A stretch of DNA of 64,000 nt from Hypomyces perniciosus (taxonomy: Eukaryota; Ascomycota; Sordariomycetes; Hypocreales; Hypocreaceae). Position 1 is the first letter of the stretch. Every line of letters begins with the position of its first letter. The stretch lies in assembly GCA_008477525.1 (NCBI GenBank), contig SPDT01000003.1:1860001-1924000 (forward strand), in the 5' to 3' direction. The notes beneath the pieces are model-generated. The model saw nothing but the letters and a program-made list of their open reading frames with translations. It was not told the DNA's origin and searched no databases. The position numbers were made by a program, and so were the translations under genes. This document shows positions 1 to 10,924 of the stretch, one piece after another.

Positions 1-350
1 TAGCATCCTTTTGCGGCTGACGTTACCTAAAGGATTCAACTTCCAGATCGGGATGCATGCGCGGCTGATGGCGTACCCGAGAATGCGAGAATGCGACCTA
101 TGACGAATATTACTACTGGCTGAATTGTGGAGCACCTGTGACGAGCCAGGCTGAACCCAGACCAACTCACGGGCTAGAATCTACTCCGTACTTCATTCTT
201 CGTACGTCTGTAACGATACAAAGCACGCTGTGAGCTGTAAGGTGGCCGATTTTGACGTGATTCTGGTCACAGGAATTCTCGTTACGTTGAAACAGAAGCC
301 GTTTCGTATTCAATTCCGCCAGGATACAGACACTGGGTCTGTAGGTCAAC

Positions 351-2079
351 ATGGTGTGGCTACGGGGCCTCCCTCTGGCAGTGGTGTTTGCCTCATTGAT
401 CGGGAACTCTGCTGCACGCACAGCGAATGGACAAAAGCCAATCACACCGATTGGCTCGGGCAGCAAGAACCCGTTTACGGAAGAGTTCGCCAAACTTGTG
501 GAACAGACATTGGAAGATTGGAAGGTCCCCGGAGTATCAATTGCTGTGATCGACGGCGACGAGGTCTATGCCGAGGTAAGTTTTCTGCCTCTCCGTCATG
601 ATAATCAAGCTCACACCATCACAGGGCTATGGATATGCGAGTTTGCCTCAAACAAAGGCAACGCCAGAAACCATCTGGTATGCTGGTTCTACAACCAAGG
701 CATTCACCGCTGCCACTTTGGCCCATCTCATCGACTCCAAGAACTACTCAGCCTTGTCTCTTGGTTGGTCAACGACCATCTCGTCGATCATCCGAGACGA
801 CTTTGTCGTACAGGATGAATGGGCAACAAATCACCTAACACTAGACGATGCCGTCAGCCACCGCACTGGGATGGGTCGCCATGATGGATCAATACCGCGG
901 GAAGTGAATGGCAAAACGACTACCGTGAAGGATGTTGTGCGAAGCATGAGACATCTACCTTCAGTCTCCGCCCCGCGAACCGAATTCCATTATTGCAATT
1001 TGATGTATATCGCGTTGTCGGACGTTATTGAGACGGTCACGGGCCAATGGCTTGGTGATGTCATGAAGCGAGTCATCTGGGAGCCGCTTGGCATGAAATC
1101 GACCTACTTCAATACTCAAGACGCAATAGATGCCCCCGAACACTTCTCCACCGGGTACTACTGGGACGACACAGAAAACGCATACAAGAGTATACCAAAT
1201 TGGATTGTTGACCCTATCAGCGGTGCAGGCGCCATCATCTCTAATGTCCTTGACTACGCGAAATGGGTGAAATGTCTACTTCACGAGACCGCTCCGTTCT
1301 CACAAGAAACACATCAAGATATCAAAACTCCGAGAATGATAGCTTCAAAACTACAAAAAGGACATGAAATTAAACTCTATGGACTAGGATGGTCACGAAC
1401 ATACATAAAGGGCCATGTGGTGTATACACACACTGGTGGGACGGTTGGCCACGGGTCGGCTGTCTTTTGGCTCCCTGATGACAATTACGGCGTTGTAGCA
1501 CTTGGCAATACTGCTGGTACTTCAAACGAGGCTGAAGAGGTCCTCATACACCACTTGATCGAAGGCAGGCTCGGCATTCCGGCAGACGACCGCTCTGACG
1601 CCAACGAGCGACGTCAAAGGCAAGTTTCCATTTCGCTGTCGCGATGACGCTTATCACTAACTCAATTTAGCCGCCAGGAACACACAGTCAAGATGAACCA
1701 GGATGCAGATGATGCTATCGGTCGCTTATATCCGTATCGGCCTCACCCTCCACTGCCATCTACGTTGAACACGACTCAGTTACAGGGTCAGTACTACGAC
1801 CCAGGATATGGGCTTCTCGAGTTTCGTGAACAACCCCATCCGGAAAACTCGCATAGAAAAATACTCGTGGCTAGCCAGCCCAATGCAGGGATCCGATACA
1901 AAATGAGCCTCTATCACGCATCTGGCGATTACTGGGTTGCAAATGTGTTGTCTACCGATAACCCCACGTTGGTGGATGACTTCTTCGGGGCCAACTTCGA
2001 GCTGGGACCGAATGGTAAAGCAATTGGATTGAAGATTATCTTAGATGACGGGCCGGTTCTGTACAAGAAGGTTGATTGA
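351..2079 (+). CDS. serine beta-lactamase-like hydrolase, predicted secreted
   Basis: Three exons, 351-575, 625-1619 and 1671-2079, give 542 residues. The N-terminus is a hydrophobic signal-like segment. The beta-lactamase/transpeptidase fold is shown by STTK (SxxK nucleophile motif) in exon 2, YCN (YxN) about 100 residues later and HTGG near the end of exon 2. Family members are class C beta-lactamase-like esterases, D-aminopeptidases or LACTB-type proteases; substrate cannot be told. The C-terminal 135 residues after intron 2 resemble the small beta-barrel domain often found on fungal members (inference). Intron 1 is GT-AG with phase 0. Intron 2 starts GCAAGT and ends TTTAG with CACTAAC upstream, so it is a GC-AG intron; it restores an open frame exactly. 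The start is the first ATG before the signal segment. Confidence 0.85.
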
Positions 2080-2108
2080 AGGCACATGATGTGCACATCA
2101 TCCTTAAC

Positions 2109-5100
2109 TCAACTTATCGATCGTTCATCTTCTTCATCACTATCTGAATGCTCTGTTGCAACTTTCCATCTATGCAAGTCGTCGAAGCACTTAGCCCCAG
2201 CTGCGAAACACTCCACACAGGCAATAAACCCTCCATCATCGCATTTGCCGCATTTGTAATATTCGCTCTGAGTTTGAATGACCCGAGTGCACACATCACA
2301 CCAGTATGTTTTCCTCCTAGCCACGGGGGAAGTCTGCTCCTGCATAGCAACAGGACCATCGAAATCTTCCTCCATTTGGGAACCCCTACCCACAAAGTAC
2401 CGCCGTATAGTTTCCACCACTTGAAGGTTCCGCTCCTGTGCGCCCATGAGGAAATAGTCTCCCCGAAGGAATCTCTGGAGTCCACGAGGGTTCCTTCAAC
2501 GGACAGCAACTCCTTCACGACATTTGCGTGCCCATTTCTTGTGGCTGCAAATAGTACTGTGGACGCATACCGGTCTTTGATGTTAACCTCTGCCTGTTTT
2601 GAGAGAAGTAACTGGACGGCCTTGTTGTTTCCACACATGGCACTATGGAACAACGCTGTTCGTCCATAGTTATCTGTCTAATTCAGATTCAATCCAGCAG
2701 CCTCCAGTAGCACCTCTATAACGCCAACTTTCCCATTTATGACTGCCACATGGAGCGGCATCTGCCCGCTGCCGTCCGAAGCTGTCACGTTAGCCCCTTT
2801 CGCTAGACAAGTCTTTGCTGCTTCGACATGTCCAAGACTCGCTGCACAGTGAAGTGGCGTCCACCAGTCATCATCTGCAGCTGTAATATCAGATCCCGAG
2901 TCGACAAGAAGCCGGATGATGTTGGCATGCCCATGGTATGCCGCCCAACCTAGAGGCCTGCACCCTTCACTATTTCTGGCAGAAAGATCAGCCCCATTTG
3001 CAATGAGGAGATGGACTATGGCGATGTTGCCCTTTCGTACTGCACTTTCCAGTGGATTGCTCCCAGCATCGTCAGTGACAGCAACACTGGCGCCTCTTTG
3101 AAGCAGGATTCGAACGATTTCATCCTAGTCCCAATCGATTGCTACCTGTAACGGAGTCATTCCCCTGCCGTTAGCTACTGAGACGTCAGCGCCGTGGCCA
3201 AGAAGAAGCTCAACAATTTTGATGTGCCCATATTCGCATGCCGAGCACAATGGCGTGTTGGAGTATTTATCTTTAGCTGAACTGTCTGTCCCATGTTCGA
3301 GAAACAGTCTCACAATTTCGTCGTAGCCGTCCACGATTGCCCTGGTTAGAGGCAATACCCCTTCGCTCGCTATCGTGAAGTCTGTGCCGTTCTCGAGAAG
3401 GACGCGGACTAACTCAGTATCCCCTTCGTAACATGCACGATACAACGGTGTTTCTTCGTCATTCATTGCGACACTTGGATCGGCTCCTGTCTTTGCAAGG
3501 AAATCCACCACTTCACTTTGACCATTCCAGCTGGCCTGCATTATTACCGTTTGCCCGTCGTTGTCGCGCACAGAAATATCAGCACCATTGTCAATAAGTA
3601 GACTTATTACACCCTTGAATCCAAAATATGCAGCGCAGAGTAAAGGCGTACATCCGTCTTTGTCAGGGACAGAGGAGTCGGCTCCCCTTTCCAGAAAGAT
3701 CCGGACTAGCTCGACATGACCCCTGATTGCTGCAATATTCAGTGGTATTTGCCCGAAACAATTTGTAACCGCCAAGTCAGCACCTTCATCGAGGAGTAAC
3801 GGAGCAACCCCGACGTCTCTGAATGCTGTAGGTTGGTGTAGCGGTGTATCTCCGCGATCATCTCAGGCCATAATGTCGGCACCGTACTTAAGAAGCAATC
3901 TAGTCACTTCAACGTGTCCATGTGTCGCAGCTTGATGGAGAGGCGTGGATCCAACGTTGTCTGTAGCCATGGGGTCCGCGCCATTCTCGAGCAGCAATTG
4001 AGCCAGCTTCGTGCGACCCTCCAGAGCCGTTTCGTGAATGGGAGTCCACTGCTTTATATTTGCGATTGTGACATTTGCGCCTGCTTTAATCAGGACCCTC
4101 ACGATTGTCTCGTTTCCATTGTTGCAAGCAGCCAGCAACACGCCATTTCCCCCAAAAGGGACGTCTCATCTAGACGATTCTCATATGTTCCAATCAGTTG
4201 GACAGTGATTTCTGTCAAACCAAGCCTCGAGGAGTAGTATTGTCGGTTGAATCGAGCCATTGCCTCCACGGTCCCCAGTTTTCGTTTTCCTCGTCGAAAA
4301 GGGTGTCTATGAGCCCAGACACGTCTGCATCTTTCGAGTCGCCCAAGTGAACGTGACGATGCCACAGACCGGCTGCATAATCCTTGAGGGACCTATAAAC
4401 TTGACCCGGGCTATCTGTGAGCTCTACTTCCCAAACCTGCCCGAAAAGAATGTATCAGAGACATAAAATAGCCTTGCCAACACCGTATTCTCTGCTTTTT
4501 CGTTGGCTTTCAACGTATCTGCAAGGGTCGGGCTGTGACAGAGGAAGTATTCTTTCACTGAGAAATGAGCAAGGCGTACAGTCCAGGATCCAGCCTATGA
4601 TCCCCCAGGTGAGCTTTCTCGAACATTTAATAGAGACCCGCAAAGGCCTAAGATCTCGCTATTGATGTAGTCTTCGTCCACGATGTCGGACATTTCGTCG
4701 ACAAGAAGTTCATCGCTGTCAATATCGACCAACACTGCCTCTGCAATCTGACAGACAGTCTGAGGCTGCAATGCAAATGCTGCCCATCTCAGCAGGGGAA
4801 TGCGCGATTCCTGTCAGCATCCGGGAATTGTAGCATTTTCGTCCAATTTCATTGGTAGAGATTGTCGAGACTAGACGGGGTTTTATCGATGGCATCTTCA
4901 AGCTGTTTCTGGTTCTTCCAGCTCCGCAAAGAATCTTCCTGCATTTTGAGCCACAACAACTGACCACCGCAACGCTCTGCCATTTTCTCAGAAATGCCAT
5001 TCTTGAGTGATTCGCTTTTTTTCGACAGCTTCTTTTCGACGATACTTCTCGAGTAAAGCTTCTTGTCTTCTTGGACATCCTCGGCGACGATCGTATACTC

Positions 5101-6360
5101 AGAGAAGGCGATCTGGGTGCTTTCGATGCCACACCGAATCTCAGGTTCGTCTCGACTAACGATCAAGATTCGTGTGTTGGAGCTGGCTATTGCTCTCCCC
5201 AGATTCTCCAAAAAGCTGACAATCGAGTCGCCTCGCCCTGCACTGCCTCTCCCAGCTAGCCATGTGCATTGGTCAGGCCTATCTATGACAAAAACACAGC
5301 CTGGAATGATCTGAACGACCTCCTGAAAGATCTGAAGCACGATTGTTCGAGTCACCACTTCTTCATGCCCGCTTCATACGGACATAGTTGAATGCAACCT
5401 CATTGCGAGCTATGACCTCAGATGTCCAAGACCGTATGGCTTCATACGGGTCATCGCGACTCTCAAAATCGGACGAGAACAAGAAGTGCACTACAGGACT
5501 TGTAACGGTTTCCGAGAGGAATTGGACTAGCCGAGTGCACGTGAATGTCTTTCCGAACCCAGCAGGCCCATTAATCCACATCAGTTTTGGTGTTGCTACC
5601 TCGTGCGGTAAGCCAGTCAAGAAATTCGGACCGATCAAGAATCCAGTCACATGTGTTGCTTAACCTCCTTTGAATGGTTTCGTCGTAAATCTCGCTGGGA
5701 GGAAAGCGTACCAACCAAACGTGAAGTTCTCTGCGCACCTCAGCTTGAACTTCGGCATCTAGTCTTTCTAGGACCTTTCGAAGCTCTTGCAGGTCTTGAG
5801 AGACGCTAGTCACTGGCATCTCAAGTGAGCCATCTGGAACCAGGTCATGTAATTGCTGCACTAGCATTCCGAAATATGCAACTTGTGCAGTTCGCTTCTC
5901 TTTACTTCCCGTCATCCAGCTCACCCGCTTCTTCATGGGCCTAACTCCTCGAAATGGCTCAGTGACTCTTCTGGCCAGTGGCTTGTTCGTTGGGCCAGGG
6001 TCTGGAGGCAAGCCAGAACTGGGATTAGGGAGGGGAGCCTCATTTTGGTCCTTGTGAATTCGCCGAATAATCGATGAGATCTCCTGCACCGTTTAGAATA
6101 TCTCTGGATCGTTGAGAGCCTTGTGGTGATCCTGAGAGAGGGCATCTTGAGACAGAACATCCTCAGATATGATGCCTGCTCCTCAGTTCAGCCCTACCGC
6201 TTTGCCCCATTACTCCAATCACAGGCTGTGGGCCTTGAATTGTGCAGCTAAGGCTGTAGAATCGGTCCTGAAGTGCTTGTAGTCGTTGAGCCTGTCTGCT
6301 GCTTCCAAAGATGTCGCAAAAAATACGGGCGACCCCGAAGAGTGCCCCGAATGATTCCAT
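2109..6360 (-). pseudogene. decayed NACHT-ankyrin-ZZ zinc finger STAND (NLR-like) gene
   Basis: Read from 6360 leftwards: a start MESFGALFG, a conserved fungal leader region, a P-loop GPAGFGKT near 5555-5580, a Walker B-like stretch (CVFVIDRPDQC) near 5290, a region typical of the module after NACHT (LLRWAAFAL, 4780-4800), about 20 ankyrin repeats (4141-2450), and a C-terminal ZZ-type zinc finger with paired CxxC (CDVC, CGKC, CVEC). Fungal STAND proteins of this design act in non-self recognition or programmed death. The gene is broken. In-frame stops lie at 6093-6095, 4849-4851, 3863-3865, 3125-3127 and 2678-2680, with frame changes near 6165, 4800, 4450 and 2440. In the ankyrin part the three stops sit in one continuous frame, so they are nonsense changes and not introns. 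Confidence 0.85.
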
Positions 6361-8503
6361 TGTCCATGGTCGTCTTTATTGGAGAAGATTTTGACATCTT
6401 CTCGTTATAACGGAGGGGATTACCTGCCTGTCGCGATGATTGTATGGGAGTGGCTGTGATGCGGCCTGTTTTTGGGCCAACAGGCCCGCCGCGGTCCTGC
6501 TGAAACATATTTGGACGAATAGTCGGGCAGCAAAGCCTTCATCAGCAATTCATTCGATAGGTCCCAGAGGCCCAAGTCAATGAGACATCCAAAGATGACC
6601 TCTCGGCTGACGCTTTGCATGGGACTGAATTCTCAACCAATGTCATACATACACGGATCCAAGCACACACACGTGTCTCCCACTCTTTTCTTCTCTGTCA
6701 CTTTGGAGTCACTCCTGGTCTGTACACTCTTTTCCACGAAATTGTCATCCATTATCAGCTCATTCAAACTTAGTAGGCCTTGACACAATGCCATTGTAGG
6801 AGCGTGTCCATTTACATCCTGGACGGACGTCCCTTCTGACATTCTTTGAGGATGAGTCGACAAGGCTCACTGAGGCCCGCAGCGTGGCAGATTTCGAGTT
6901 AAACAAGAAAAGTCACCGCCCCGTTTGCTTTGAGAGAGTTGGGTAGCGACGTGATGAGTCCGACTAGGCAATTGGGATTGAGAGGGTGGGGCATAATGGC
7001 GAATCCTGGCAACTCAGCTAGCCAATCTGCGCGTGATGAAGCTTGTATGGCTTCTCAAATGTGATACAGCTTACTGGGCGATCTCTCAATGAATTGATCA
7101 ATATAAGAACGCGTTCTTCCTCTCGAAACTCGGATGAGGCTTGACTGAACTGGCGCTACCTGTGGAAAGGGAACGCCATAGACGGCATCTCCACATCGGC
7201 TTCAGCCACGAAGCTAAATTAAGCCCCCAAAACGGTTCAATAAATAGCTCAAAATTGAGATTCTTATATTAACGGTTACTATGAAGTACTTTGAACTGGC
7301 TGAAATGAGCCAATTGCGGCTCATGGGATACATAATCCTTCCCCTTCTCTTCCTCCACCAATGTACGCGAACATCTCAACATACCCCAATTTCAATCAAT
7401 CAACTCGCCCTTTTCAGAGCTTGATACACCTTCCTCTACAAAAAAGGTGTAAGTTCATATGCGGCAACAAAGAAACAATCCCTCCCGTTTGCACTCTGAA
7501 ATGGAAAATACACTCGGCATCACCCATCGGCAACACAATCCCGACCATTAATGGCGGCGCCTCTAACATGGGTCCAATCTCGATGCAATGTCCAGGGCAG
7601 GTAGTTAATTCCCAGATACCCTAGAACAAGGGGAAGCAGATTTCGCCTTGGTCGCAGCGCTTCCTGCTGTTGGTAGGGCATCAGTGAGACTTGGCAGCGT
7701 TGTCATGATGGAGACAGTAATGTTGAGGAGCTTTATTGTTATGAAATAGTGCTTTGTAGTGCTGGCGGTTGGTGTTTTCTCCTGTGTGTTTTTTTTGGGG
7801 GGTAATAGCAGACCTACATTACCGAATTACATCAGATCACCAATGTCAATGCTTGGAACACGGCTCTTGTGTACTTCTATCTCCTACGGTACACCGACTA
7901 TAGACGAATTTCACTAAATATTTCTCGTAAGTCTTTTCCTCTCGTGGAGGTATTGATAGAGCATGTATTATACACCATTGCTGGAAAGTTGGAGTTGGAG
8001 CAACATTTGGACCGACGACATCACCTCAAGGTTTGGGAATCGTTTGACTTAGTTCCAGATAGAAAAGCTAGCTGGACTGACCACTATTACTAAAAGTTCA
8101 ACCGATTCATCCTTTCTCAATAATACCTGGACCGAGTCCATTTTCAATGAGGTCCCCAATTATTATGTAGTCCCTGAATTTATCCAGTATCTCTCATCTT
8201 TACCGACCAGTCATTCAGTGATGATGATAGCCACGAGGACAAAATGAAAGCCAACTTAAAGGTTAGAAAGAAAAGAGCAAAGAGAGAGGGTGTTTAGTGT
8301 AAAAAGTAGTTGTATTCTTGAAAAAAACTATCATGATCCAAACTGTATAGTCAGGCATTCCTGACTAGATCAACATCCAAACTCTGTCTTGAATTCCCCT
8401 AATCTTAACTTGTTAAACGAAAGACTTGAAGTGAAAAAAATCCAGTAATGGAGATCTCTTCTACCATTCTAATAGATTCCGACGTCTTGAGAGGCTTGTT
8501 CGT
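6361..8503. other. gene-poor stretch
   Basis: No ORF here has recognisable domains or convincing splice structure. A minus-strand ORF at 6633-6863 (76 residues) could be a leftover exon but nothing supports it. The 7.0-8.4 kb part is AT-rich. It separates the decayed NACHT gene from the repeat-protein gene. Confidence 0.5.
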
Positions 8504-9647
8504 CTAATAGTAGTACTGGTCACCCTTGTAGCCATCCTTGTGGTCGTCCTTCTTGTAGTCGTCCTTCTTGTAGTCGTCCTTCTTGTAGTCATCCTTCTTG
8601 TAGTCGTCCTTCTTGTAGTCGTCCTTCTTGTAGTCATCCTTCTTGTAGTCGTCCTTCTTGTAGTCGTCCTTCTTGTAGTCATCCTTCTTGTAGTCGTCCT
8701 TCTTGTAGTCATCCTTCTTGTAGTCGTCCTTCTTGTAGTCATCCTTCTTGTAGTCATCCTTCTTGTGGTCATCCTTCTTGTGGTCGTCCTTCTTGTGGTC
8801 ATCTTTCTTGTGGTCGTCCTTCTTGTGGTCATCTTTCTTGTGGTCATCCTTCTTGTGGTCATCCTTCTTGTGGTCATCCTTCTTGTGGTCATCCTTCTTG
8901 TGGTCATCCTTCTTGTGGTCATCCTTCTTGTGGTCGTCCTTCTTGTAGTCGTCCTTCTTGTAGTCATCCTTCTTGTAGTCGTCATTGCACTCGTCCCTCT
9001 TGTAGTCATACTTGTGGCCGTCCTTGTGACCGTCCCTGTGGCCGCCCTTGGGGAACTCATACTTGCGAGGAACGCAGTAGGGGCTCTTGTTCTCCCTGTT
9101 GAATTTGCAGACGGTCTTGTGAGAGCAGTGGCCCCCAAACTAAGACAAGACTTGATTAGAACTCTTCGTGCTCAGAATCATGGAGGATAGGGACAAGACT
9201 TACCACCCATCGACCCTGGGTATTGCAGACTCGCCAGCCGCGGTGGTCCTTTAGGCAATCATAAGTGCCGGGCTTGCACTCCCTGCGGTGGTGGTCCTTG
9301 CCATCGTGGCGATCTTTGCCGTCATGGCGATCCTTGCCATCGTAGTGGTCTTTGCCGTCATGGCGATCCTTGCCATCGTAGTGGTCTTTGCCGTCATGTC
9401 TGTCCTTGCCGTCGTGGCGGTCCTTGCCGTCGTGGCGGTCCTTGCCGTCGTGGCGGTCCTTGCCATCATGACCATCTTTGCCGTGGTCGTGGTGGCCGTC
9501 TTTGCCACCATAGCTGCCATCATGGCCACCGTAGCCGCCACCATAGCCGCCAACTCCCTTGCCATAGCCATCGCTGCCATCATAGCCGCCTGGGAGGGCA
9601 GTGGCTACAGCAGCCAGAGCAGCGGTGGTGATAGCGAGGAACTTCAT
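8504..9647 (-). CDS. secreted repeat protein: signal peptide, HDGKDR repeats, Cys module, KKDDY/H repeats
   Basis: Two exons, 9647-9204 and 9139-8504, separated by a phase-0 64-bp intron (GTAAGT...CTTAG), give 359 residues. The ATG at 9647 precedes a clear signal peptide (MKFLAITTAALAAVATALP). Then come a Gly/Tyr-rich stretch, about ten copies of the hexapeptide DGKDRH or DGKDHY, a six-cysteine module split by the intron (CKPGTYDC, then W..VCN..GRW, then HCSHKTVC and a final Cys), and about 30 copies of the pentapeptide DDYKK or DDHKK ending DGYKGDQYYY. I know no named family with this layout. The composition (Asp, Lys, His, Tyr) suggests an extended, highly charged extracellular or wall-associated chain, perhaps metal-binding; that is inference. 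A TATA box lies about 145 bp upstream. Confidence 0.85.
8538..8985 (-). repeat. 15-bp coding tandem array (DDYKK/DDHKK)
   Basis: About 30 head-to-tail 15-bp units encode DDYKK or DDHKK. The twelve units at 8761-8940 all carry His; flanking units carry Tyr, apart from the last one at the C-terminal end. Synonymous GAC/GAT choice varies between units, so the array is not a single recent expansion. Confidence 0.95.
9290..9480 (-). repeat. 18-bp coding tandem array (DGKDRH)
   Basis: About ten 18-bp units in exon 1 of the same gene encode DGKDRH, with two units of DGKDHY type. It is unrelated in length and phase to the 15-bp array in exon 2. Confidence 0.93.
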
Positions 9648-9790
9648 GTTGATTGTAGAAGGTGTTTGAAGTGAATGGTAGAGTTGTTGTGACAAGTGGA
9701 TTGTTGAGAAGGCTTTGTAGTGCAGTGAGCTGAGTGTTTGATCTGTTGGTGATGAAGAAAAAGACTGGATGTTGACGGAGAGGCCTGGGG

Positions 9791-9798
9791 TTTATATA
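9791..9798 (-). promoter_or_regulatory. TATA box of the repeat-protein gene
   Basis: TATATAAA on the minus strand about 145 bp upstream of the ATG at 9647. Spacing is plausible for a fungal core promoter with a 100-bp leader. Confidence 0.5.
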
Positions 9799-9849
9799 CC
9801 CAAATTTCCTCACGTTGCCACAGATCCTAGAGACCAAGATGCAGTATTG

Positions 9850-10588
9850 AGACTCGATGGTAAGTGCGTATACGAAGTCGGTGAGTAAGAGCTGATGAGC
9901 AGACTTGCATGCTCAACGTACGAAGAAGCCTTGCAGTTCGTATTTCGAATTAAACTTTACTGAAAATCCATGTCTCATTCATCGTCAATTGTGAGCTGTA
10001 AGAAATCTTCTGTGACGATGACATCGCAATACTTCGCACAGAGACGATAGAGATGATGGGTGAGATTATCTCATTACCACTACGAACAACTGGCAGCGCC
10101 ATCAATCTAGGTTTAAGCAAGATATTTATGGAAACTCAAATTCCGTTCGTATACACTCAATGAGGCATCCGCGTGATCTCGATTCCGGATATCGGATTGC
10201 CGGTGAGGAGGAAGCTGATATTTCCTTTATATAATACTTTCACGGGATTGGGCCAGGTAAACAACGCATGCCATCGTCTGACCTATTCGCGGTAAGGATA
10301 TCAAAATATTTGATAATCTCTTTTTATGAAGCTTTAATGGCGTTACTTGGCTTACATCGTATAGTAGTAAGCTTAAATGATCTGCGACGCCTCGGCGATC
10401 CGTTTAGCCCGGGCAGCAGAGAGCTGAATCGCAACCGATCAGCCGCTACTTTGTTATGCATAAAAATGAAACGGCACGACATTGGAGATGCAGGGACCAG
10501 GCCAATAATATGCATAAACAAGCCTATTCTGAGGCGAGCGCCAGGGACATTCCTCGGATTTGTGTTTGTTCTCCCAAAGAGAGTTGTC
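9850..10588. other. gene-poor stretch
   Basis: AT-rich sequence with short ORFs on both strands; none shows a domain, signal peptide or plausible splice structure. Confidence 0.45.
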
Positions 10589-10924
10589 TCAAGGGGCAAA
10601 GGCTAATTCCACAGCCAGCATTGAGTCGGACGAAAAGCAACACGGCACATCTGCTTCGTAGTCCGAGGACAACAGCTCGAGGAGATGACACAACTCAAGG
10701 GTCATGTCATAGCGTATGCCGTGTGCAAAGACATCACCATAGACCGTTGGGTCAAGGACAAGACCATCCGTTTCGTCCATCACAGCAGCCAGAAAACGTG
10801 TTTCAACTCCCGTGTGCTTCGTAAGAAGAAGTAACAGACTTCTTATTGTGAATTCATGAGGGAGCTGTGGTTCCTGTGCGAAAAAGAGTCTACAGCCTGG
10901 CCGTCGTAGTTCGTGCGGTGGCAT
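10589..10924 (-). other. orphan ORF downstream of the NB-ARC gene
   Basis: An open frame of 111 codons overlaps the 3' end of the NB-ARC-TPR gene in another frame. Its residues from about 25 onwards (rich in Leu, Glu, Asp, with balanced composition) look protein-like. It could be a displaced C-terminal piece of the decayed gene, or chance. No family recognised. Confidence 0.25.

Noticed and set aside
8538..8985. CRISPR-like direct repeats
   Set aside because: The units are contiguous 15-bp coding repeats with no spacers, in a eukaryotic gene.
8540..9190. Plus-strand ORF of repeated Leu/Val (216 codons), looking like a membrane protein
   Set aside because: It is the antisense reading of the 15-bp coding array; the minus-strand reading has a signal peptide, an intron and cysteines.
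9288..9674. Plus-strand hydrophobic ORF over the 18-bp repeats
   Set aside because: Antisense shadow of the DGKDRH array.
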